Shown here: positions 6,743-10,551 of the stretch, in pieces | Layout: the number at the start of each line of letters is the position of its first letter | How positions within the stretch are numbered: the stretch's first letter is position 1 | NCBI GenBank assembly: GCA_028681035.1 | Contig: JAQUJJ010000122.1 | Location: 1-10,551 of the forward strand | Origin: Candidatus Cloacimonadota bacterium | Lineage (GTDB): Bacteria > Cloacimonadota > Cloacimonadia > Cloacimonadales > Cloacimonadaceae | DNA: 10,551 nt | Direction: 5' to 3' | Made by a program: the position numbers and the translations under genes | The notes under the pieces: model-generated | Databases searched by the model: none | What the model was told of the DNA's origin: nothing | The model's input: only the letters and a program-made list of their open reading frames with translations

Positions 6743-6803
6743 TCTCTATGGGTATGGAGAACAATTTTGATTCTCTAAATACCCCTCTCATTTATATATG
6801 AGA
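6743..6803. promoter_or_regulatory. Twin 18-bp inverted repeats upstream of the alpA-like gene, putative operators
   Basis: TCTCTAT-GGGT-ATGGAGA (6743-6760, one mismatch) and TCTCAT-N6-ATGAGA (6786-6803, perfect) share TCTC/GAGA outer arms and total length, and start 43 bp apart, about four helical turns. The second overlaps a weak possible promoter (TTGATT at 6767-6772, TTTATA at 6791-6796). They could bind the AlpA-like protein or another element regulator. Confidence 0.4.
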
Positions 6804-6821
6804 ACAGAAAAGGAGATGTTT

Positions 6822-7094
6822 ATGTGTAGGAAATTAATCAGAAGGTCGTCAGTTTTGGAATTTACAGGCATGAGTGATGGAACATTAAGAAGGCTGGTTA
6901 TGGCTGAACAGTTTCCCAAACCTATACAGCTCACAATAGGTGGCTCAGTAGCTTGGTATGAAGACGAAGTTGAAGCATGGATAGAATCTTTACAGATCGT
7001 TACACCAGAAACTCATAGGCAAGTGGCTCCAGGTTCCTTAAAACGCGGGAGGCCCAGCCTAAAAACAAATCAATGTGAAAGGAGAAGCAAATGA
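6822..7094 (+). CDS. AlpA-like DNA-binding regulator / excisionase (90 aa)
   Basis: This is a short winged-helix/HTH protein of the AlpA (MerR-like HTH_17) family, whose members activate P4-type integrase genes or act as recombination directionality factors. Family landmarks are present: a helix ending in GMSDGTLRRLV (16-26), then FPKPIQL (31-37), a beta-hairpin turn GGSVAWYEDEVEAWIES (40-56), in which the first Trp and the V-x2-W helix are typical. The tail is basic (LKRGRPSLK). I chose ATG 6822 because AAAGGAG (ending 6814) is 7 bases ahead; the ATGs at 6798 and 6816 lie before or directly on that site. The stop overlaps the start of the next gene by ATGA, so the two are translationally coupled. 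Confidence 0.85.
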   Translation: MCRKLIRRSSVLEFTGMSDGTLRRLVMAEQFPKPIQLTIGGSVAWYEDEVEAWIESLQIVTPETHRQVAPGSLKRGRPSLKTNQCERRSK

Positions 7095-7927
7095 GAGCTA
7101 ATCCACAATTCACAAATAAGGAAATGTACCGTGAGCCAAGATGTTTAATCGACAAAGTCAGAATATTAGGAAATTTGCGTCCTGAAATTAATTTCTCAGA
7201 ACTGATTAGTGGTTGCGACAGCTATGTTGAAAACCAATGGGATTCTCACAGGGGTAAGCTACTAAAGAAACACATTAAATTTTCTTCTGGGGCCTATATG
7301 GAATATACTCAACACAGTATAGGTAAGCCTGAAATTCAATTTGATTTCAACCCGAACAATAGCAACAAGAATGAATACTCCTTTTGTCTTAGCCAAATGC
7401 AAAACAAACGACTATCGTACGTGGAGATTGCAGTTGATTACAACCTTGACCTGTCTGAGTTTATATGGTTCGACGTCAGCAATAGAAAGAGCAGCATAAC
7501 ATATATTAATAGCTTCAGAAGGCTTGAAACCATTTACTTTGGATCAAGAGAATCTAAGATGCAATACGTTATTTACAACAAAAATCTCGAACAAAAAAAT
7601 AATGCAGCAACACCTTGGTGGAGAGTAGAAGTTAAATTGAGGATCAAGAAAAATGACTACCCCGAAACGACATATGGATTTATGCCTGACAATCTTTTTA
7701 TAAGTTTGAGAGGAGTAAACGTTCCTGATGGCAATGCGGAAGATTATGCAAAATACTTGTACTTTGCGTGTTTTCAAACTGAAATAGACAAGTTGAGTCG
7801 ATATCGACGTGATAAGCTGTTAAGTTTACCCCAAAGACGTGGAGAGTTCAAGCAGCCATGGATTGTATGTGATGAAAATATTGGATCAATTAAAAAAACT
7901 ATAGCAAGTTGGTTGAGTACCACCTAA
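7091..7927 (+). CDS. Replication-initiator-like protein, Rep_trans family resemblance (278 aa)
   Basis: The central part resembles the Rep_trans (Pfam PF02486) family of rolling-circle replication initiators of plasmids and integrative elements: LSYVEIAVDYN (108-118), then RRLETIYFGSRESKMQYVIYNK (143-164), which matches the family pattern of Tyr-x-Gly-Ser-Arg-x-Ser followed by Tyr-Asp/Asn-Lys, and WWRVEVKLR (176-184), which matches the R-V/I-E strand. In relatives these surround the nicking site. The catalytic Tyr cannot be fixed by eye. A basic C-terminal part (RYRRDKLLSLPQRR, 237-250) may contact DNA. It starts inside the alpA stop (ATGA) with GGAG 6-7 bases upstream. It suggests that the excised element can replicate. 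The function is a resemblance call, less certain than int. Confidence 0.7.
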   Translation: MRANPQFTNKEMYREPRCLIDKVRILGNLRPEINFSELISGCDSYVENQWDSHRGKLLKKHIKFSSGAYMEYTQHSIGKPEIQFDFNPNNSNKNEYSFCLSQMQNKRLSYVEIAVDYNLDLSEFIWFDVSNRKSSITYINSFRRLETIYFGSRESKMQYVIYNKNLEQKNNAATPWWRVEVKLRIKKNDYPETTYGFMPDNLFISLRGVNVPDGNAEDYAKYLYFACFQTEIDKLSRYRRDKLLSLPQRRGEFKQPWIVCDENIGSIKKTIASWLSTT

Positions 7928-7975
7928 TCTAATAAGCCGGTACTGACGTAAAATATTTACCAAGGAGAGATAATA

Positions 7976-8011
7976 ATGAATAACAATATCAACCAACCAG
8001 AGCATGAATAG
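7976..8011 (+). CDS. Possible 11-aa peptide with strong ribosome-binding site
   Basis: AAGGAGAG (7962-7969) lies 6 bases before an ATG whose frame encodes only MNNNINQPEHE and stops. The signal is too good to ignore, yet the product is tiny. It may be the truncated start of a lost gene in the alpA-rep operon, or a leader peptide before the terminator at 8057. No repeated regulatory codon is evident. Confidence 0.3.
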   Translation: MNNNINQPEHE

Positions 8012-8056
8012 AGTGTTCAACCTGATCAATGATTGATTCATAGTGATTGACGTTTA

Positions 8057-8095
8057 GAGCCAATAGCACCCAGACTTGGGACTATCGCTCTTTTT
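8057..8095 (+). terminator. Intrinsic terminator of the alpA-rep operon
   Basis: GAGC (8057-8060) pairs with GCTC (8087-8090), ATAG (8063-8066) with CTAT (8082-8085), and an inner CCCA/TGGG stem closes a 4-base loop; five T follow at 8091-8095. Small bulges lie between the stems. It is 130 bp past the rep stop. Confidence 0.75.
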
Positions 8096-8516
8096 GAGAA
8101 ATAAGCACACCAGTCAACATCAAGATTATATCGCAGAAACAGACAATTCATAATGACTCTATTGATCTGAGATATGTGGTGATTATTTGATTCCTCCCAG
8201 AAATTATTCTCAGTTCAAATGAGTCAAATCACATTGACAATTAAACAGTATTTGAGAGAAATATATGGAGAAGTTTAATTGAGGGCTGTTTTATGGGTAG
8301 TGGCAACTAAAAGGGCTTTTGTACCATTATTTCACGACAGGCAAAAAACAAATTGATTCAGTCAGAGCTTGAAATAGCACTATTCAGAAGATTAATTTCC
8401 CAACACCATTTAAGATAAATATAATCCTATTAATTTGCTGTTTTTTTGATATTGCTTTCTGGCACTGTCCTAAATGACGTAATCTGACACTCTGCTGTGG
8501 TATTCTTTCCCAAAGG
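8096..8516. other. AT-rich gene-free stretch after rep
   Basis: No convincing gene. A 19-codon frame at 8219-8278 (MSQITLTIKQYLREIYGEV) looks like a gene start but has no ribosome-binding site and stops at once; it may be a remnant. TGATTGA repeats (8030-8036, 8044-8050) lie just upstream of the terminator. The stretch could contain the replication origin or element regulatory DNA, but I see no defined nick-site hairpin. Confidence 0.35.
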
Positions 8517-8525
8517 AGAAATAAA

Positions 8526-9083
8526 ATGAAAAAAGACGTAACGAAAGTGAGTGATCTTGTGAATGACTTTTATGAATGTACTCATGTTCAGGATGCCGAT
8601 GGTTTAGAAATCGTTTATCGTTATGACCCTGATGAGGATGAGGATGAGGATGAGGATGAGGATGAGAAGGCAAGTTACCCTTCTAGAATGAATATAGATG
8701 ATCGTTTATATGAAATACCCGCAGCCCTTAATTGCCAACTAAAAATATCTGCAATTGTAAAGGTACTTGAGCACGGCCTGACTAAAGAATATCTTGGTAC
8801 AGGAAATACTCTGCTATCATTAGACATCTCTGGCATTGGTATGTCCCCTACATTTACTTTTTTCCCAGTAGAAGTTCAAGTATGTGGCATATTGAGAGAA
8901 CATTTAGCTTTGTATGCGCCTGGTACTATTTTTGTTGCTGAAGGTGATTACGGTATATTCGATTCAGAGATAATCACAATTTTGGGTGCTGATATTACTT
9001 TTTTGGACGAAAATATAATCGCTGTCTTAGAACAAAACTTTGCTAATGATGAGCACGCCCGTTTTCAGACTGCAAGCTCCTAA
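8526..9083 (+). CDS. Very acidic protein of unknown function with Asp-Glu repeat (185 aa)
   Basis: I recognise no family. By my count it has about 38 Asp/Glu against about 12 Lys/Arg, so it is strongly negative. A run of six Asp-Glu pairs (residues 36-47) separates a short N-terminal segment (MKKDVTKVSDLVNDFYECTH) from a mixed alpha/beta body rich in Ile, Leu and Gly (LGTGNTLLSLDISGIGM; GDYGIFDSEIITILGAD), which looks like a soluble globular domain. There is no signal peptide or membrane helix. AAAGGAG 8 bases before the ATG supports the start. It converges with the glycosylase gene, 43 bp apart. Acidic proteins can mimic DNA and inhibit DNA-binding enzymes, including uracil-DNA glycosylases (Ugi is the known case), but this protein does not resemble Ugi by eye. 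Confidence 0.75.
   Translation: MKKDVTKVSDLVNDFYECTHVQDADGLEIVYRYDPDEDEDEDEDEDEKASYPSRMNIDDRLYEIPAALNCQLKISAIVKVLEHGLTKEYLGTGNTLLSLDISGIGMSPTFTFFPVEVQVCGILREHLALYAPGTIFVAEGDYGIFDSEIITILGADITFLDENIIAVLEQNFANDEHARFQTASS
8631..8666 (+). repeat. Hexanucleotide microsatellite (GATGAG)6 inside the acidic gene
   Basis: Six perfect GATGAG units in tandem encode (Asp-Glu)6. Slippage by whole units changes the protein by two residues without a frameshift, so it would vary length rather than switch the gene off. Absence of silent changes between units suggests recent expansion. Confidence 0.95.
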
Positions 9084-9126
9084 CAAAATTTTCCACCCTT
9101 CTGCGTGTTTTCTATCTGATGTGCAA

Positions 9127-9852
9127 CTAAAGGCCTGAGTACGCCGTCTCTTTACTTTCTCCGCCATTTTTGGACGTTCTGAACCATTCAGCCGCTTTCC
9201 TCCAATCCTCAAGTTGTTTTACCATTGGCCTGTGCGTGTTTACTACTCTTGCGCCGCAATGGTACATTGGAAACAAAAACGTTGATTCAGTAAGTTTGTA
9301 TGGAGAACTATTCATCAATTTGCCAAGAGGATCTGCTTTGAAGCGTGACACCTCGTACAAATCTAAAATAGATTCGGAAACAGGCTTGCCAAGAGCCAAT
9401 ATGATTTTGGGTTGTATAATCTCGACCAGTTGCCTGAAAAAGCTTTTAGAGCAATTTGAAAACCACGCCTTTTCGACCGATGCTTGCATGCCACCATCTT
9501 TTAAGCAAAGAATCATGTTAGTAAAAAAAATTAAATGTTCCTGAGCCTCTCTTGGGTTTTTGACTCCAACACCAAATTGCTGTAAGAGTTGGATAAGGTT
9601 TGTGTTTGTAGGATTGCCTGTAGGCTGGTCGTATCCCTCCCACTTTGTAAAATAGTTTATATCGCCCCAATCCTGCCCAACAACCATTATCTCAGCATTA
9701 AGATTACCCTGCCAGCGACTCCATGGACCAATTTGATCAGAGTCGTAGATACCACTCTCAAAGGATGCTGGGTTAGCTAATCCCGATTGAGTGCAAAGTC
9801 CACAACCTTTCCTCTTTTCGACAAGCATTTTGTATGCTTCTTGGCGGTTCAT
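9127..9852 (-). CDS. Uracil-DNA glycosylase superfamily protein, family-4-like with iron-sulfur cysteines (241 aa)
   Basis: Layout follows family 4/5 glycosylases, which remove uracil or other altered bases from DNA. Cysteines at the four [4Fe-4S] positions are present: C17 and C20 (GCGLC), C116 (FTNMILCL, matching the TNxxKC block) and C134 (SNCSKSF). Motif A reads VVGQDWGD (57-64) instead of the usual GE-x-PG, and looks more like the GQD of family 1, with D61 a possible catalytic residue. PKIILALGKPV (148-158) is the conserved core strand, and FPMYHCGARVVNTHRP (194-209) takes the place of motif B with H198. ATG 9852 has GGGGTG 6 bases ahead and is preferred to the GTG at 9861. It is divergent from the XRE gene and convergent with the acidic gene. 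Altered motif A may mean a different substrate. Confidence 0.82.
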   Translation of the reverse strand: MNRQEAYKMLVEKRKGCGLCTQSGLANPASFESGIYDSDQIGPWSRWQGNLNAEIMVVGQDWGDINYFTKWEGYDQPTGNPTNTNLIQLLQQFGVGVKNPREAQEHLIFFTNMILCLKDGGMQASVEKAWFSNCSKSFFRQLVEIIQPKIILALGKPVSESILDLYEVSRFKADPLGKLMNSSPYKLTESTFLFPMYHCGARVVNTHRPMVKQLEDWRKAAEWFRTSKNGGESKETAYSGL

Positions 9853-9913
9853 ATAAATCACCCCTTTCGCAAAAAGTCGCTTTTTGTAAAAATCCTGACT
9901 GTGCGTTGGAGTG

Positions 9914-9941
9914 ACTCTATCAGCAAGGCCTATATTGTCAA
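9914..9941 (-). promoter_or_regulatory. Putative sigma-70 promoter of the glycosylase gene
   Basis: On the minus strand a perfect -35 TTGACA (9936-9941) is followed after 16 bases by TAGAGT (9914-9919), a 4 of 6 match to the -10 box. The -35 lies inside the nested palindrome at 9926-9953, so binding there would block this promoter. Confidence 0.5.
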
Positions 9942-9953
9942 TATATTAGGCCT
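9926..9953. promoter_or_regulatory. Nested palindromic operator between the glycosylase and XRE genes
   Basis: An outer pair AGGCCTA/TAGGCCT (9926-9932, 9947-9953) encloses a perfect 15-bp palindrome TATATTG-T-CAATATA (9931-9945). The two centres differ by 1.5 bp. It lies in the divergent intergenic region, covers the -35 of the glycosylase promoter and is 58 bp before the XRE start; it is the natural candidate site for the XRE protein. Confidence 0.65.
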
Positions 9954-10010
9954 ACCAGTAAGTTTATAAGCCCGCCATAACTGCCATGATCGCAGCATGG
10001 GGGATCATAA

Positions 10011-10331
10011 ATGAACACAAGAAAAATGCTTCTAGGAGCGAGGATCAAAGAAGTGCGAAGAAGGGTTGGTTTGTCGCAGGATCAGCTTGCAGAAAAAGTG
10101 GGGATTGAATCAAAGTACCTTTCTCGAATTGAAGTCGGGAAAAGGCAGCCATCCCTTGAAACCCTTGGTCTTATTGCTGATTCGCTTCATGTGGAGATGA
10201 AAGAGTTATTTGATTATTCCCACCACGACAATGAGTCTACAAGTCCGAAAGGAATTGAAAAAGCACTTGAAGGGGCTAGCAAGGAAGAATTGAGGCTGGT
10301 CTATAAGCTGATAAAAGCTGTGCGGCAGTAA
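10011..10331 (+). CDS. XRE-family HTH transcriptional regulator (106 aa)
   Basis: Residues 9-67 form a complete Cro/C1-type helix-turn-helix: LGARIKEVRRRVGLSQDQLAEKVGIESKYLSRIEVGKRQPSLETLGLIADSL, with the LSQ-x2-LA turn helix, the recognition helix SKYLSRIE and the G-x2-PS-x2-TL stretch. The remaining 35 residues are a short charged tail with a helical end (EELRLVYKLIKAVR), perhaps for dimerisation; there is no protease or toxin domain. GGGGGA (9999-10004) 6 bases upstream supports the ATG. It is divergent from the glycosylase gene and probably represses it and itself through the palindrome at 9926-9953. It is the last gene before the right attachment site. Confidence 0.92.
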   Translation: MNTRKMLLGARIKEVRRRVGLSQDQLAEKVGIESKYLSRIEVGKRQPSLETLGLIADSLHVEMKELFDYSHHDNESTSPKGIEKALEGASKEELRLVYKLIKAVRQ

Positions 10332-10425
10332 TCGGAGGCATTCTTGAGATAAACGGGCGCAAGCCGTCAACCTATGCGTTACGACCTTACGAAGAGATTC
10401 TTCTTGAAGTGAGTTGCAAATTCAA

Positions 10426-10448
10426 AAAAGTACCACTAAAGTACCACT
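10426..10448. repeat. Right pair of AGTACCACT repeats, putative integrase arm sites
   Basis: Two AGTACCACT copies with an 11-bp period, matching the block at 5183-5205 in 22 of 23 bases and in the same orientation. It lies 14 bp inside the right attachment repeat. The second arm pair is exactly what an integrase with two arm regions needs. Confidence 0.6.
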
Positions 10449-10461
10449 ACATAGATGGCAT

Positions 10462-10550
10462 CAAAAAAAAGGCACCTACGAATGAACGTAAGTGCCTGAA
10501 TTTATTGGTGCGCCTGGAGCGATTCGAACGCCCGACCTACGGATTCGTAG
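10462..10550. repeat. Right attachment site (3' half of tRNA-Arg and its terminator)
   Basis: Direct repeat of 4957-5042, comprising a poly-A tract, the terminator stem and the tRNA 3' half through the anticodon loop. Identity between the two copies ends at or near 10550, one base before the window ends, so the true outer limit of identity can just be seen from the left copy, which diverges after CGTAG. Confidence 0.9.
10463..10496 (-). terminator. Intrinsic terminator of the tRNA-Arg gene
   Basis: GGCACCTACG (10471-10480) pairs with CGTAAGTGCC (10487-10496) as a 10-bp stem with one wobble and a 6-base loop; eight A on the plus strand give the U tract of the minus-strand transcript. It lies 9 bp past the tRNA CCA end. 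Confidence 0.85.
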
Positions 10551-10551
10551 T
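10506..10551 (-). tRNA. tRNA-Arg(ACG), 3' part (runs off right edge)
   Basis: Read on the minus strand: A, anticodon loop CTACGAA with anticodon ACG (10546-10548), stem TCCGT, variable loop AGGTC, T arm GGGCG-TTCGAAT-CGCTC, acceptor CAGGCGC, discriminator A, encoded CCA (10506-10508). The arrangement matches bacterial tRNA-Arg(ACG) base for base in layout. The 5' half should lie just outside the window; its expected acceptor start is GCGCCTG. Confidence 0.9.

Larger units (their letters stand above)
4957..10550. mobile_element. Integrative element inserted in the 3' end of tRNA-Arg(ACG), about 5.5 kb
   Basis: Direct repeats of a tRNA 3' half and its terminator bound the element at 4957-5042 and 10462-10550. 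A P4-type integrase lies 178 bp inside the left repeat. Inside are an AlpA-like regulator, a replication-initiator-like protein and a cargo of three unrelated genes. Paired AGTACCACT repeats occur just inside each end. No conjugation, capsid or terminase genes are present, so it must rely on a helper or on natural transformation to move between cells. The integrase is at the end away from the intact tRNA, which is less usual than the tRNA-proximal position. Confidence 0.88.

Noticed and set aside
7916..7924. AGTACCACC at the end of rep, close to the arm-site word
   Set aside because: Single, one base off, and coding; no tandem partner at 11 bp, so probably chance.
8470..8673. Minus-strand frame with a long His-Pro repeat
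   Set aside because: It is the antisense reading of the GATGAG repeat inside the acidic gene, which has a good ribosome-binding site and a longer frame.
10332..10551. Open frame after the XRE gene reading through the right attachment site (protein-like RKPSTYALRPYEEILLEV)
   Set aside because: It has no usable start codon near the GGAGG at 10334-10338, and most of it is the antisense of the tRNA and terminator. It may be a fragment of a lost gene but cannot be supported.
1..10551. CRISPR array, insertion sequence or toxin-antitoxin pair
   Set aside because: No regularly spaced direct repeats, no transposase or terminal inverted repeats, and the XRE neighbour is a glycosylase rather than a recognisable toxin.

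Overview
The window looks like chromosomal DNA from a mesophilic deltaproteobacterium of the Geobacter/Pelobacter (Desulfuromonadales) type, into which a small tRNA-targeted integrative element has inserted. This assignment is an inference. It rests on general gene content, strong GGAGG ribosome-binding sites, a probable sigma-54 promoter and small secreted Lys/Ala proteins; no single marker fixes the species.

Left part (1-3721) is ordinary chromosome: the start of mscL (minus), a decayed MscS-like fragment beside it, a small secreted protein, a zinc-ribbon protein, a hemolysin III/PAQR membrane protein (minus), a possible 43-residue protein, a homocysteine S-methyltransferase family enzyme (minus) and a small exported Ala/Lys-rich protein (minus) with a sigma-54-like promoter.

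Middle part (3722-5042) is a scar zone. It holds a decayed copy of the 3' half of a tRNA-Arg gene plus its terminator (about 3937-4020), an outer-membrane beta-barrel gene (minus) with its own strong terminator, and a nearly perfect second copy of the same tRNA 3' half plus terminator (4957-5042).

Right part (5043-10550) is an integrated element of about 5.5 kb. It is bounded by the 4957-5042 copy and by the genuine 3' half of tRNA-Arg(ACG), whose gene runs off the right edge on the minus strand. Gene order is: P4-type tyrosine integrase (+); AlpA-like regulator (+) translationally coupled to a Rep_trans-like replication initiator (+); a strong terminator; about 430 bp of AT-rich non-coding DNA; a very acidic unknown protein with a (GATGAG)6 repeat (+); a family-4-like uracil-DNA glycosylase homologue (minus); and an XRE/HTH regulator (+) divergent from it. 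Paired AGTACCACT repeats sit just inside both ends and resemble integrase arm sites.

Inferred working model: Int and AlpA control integration and excision, Rep supports replication of the excised form, and the right third (acidic protein, glycosylase, XRE repressor with a nested palindromic operator) is cargo. The cargo could be a DNA-glycosylase-based defence or stabilisation module, but nothing in the sequence proves that. The three staggered tRNA copies suggest at least two successive integrations at one tRNA locus.
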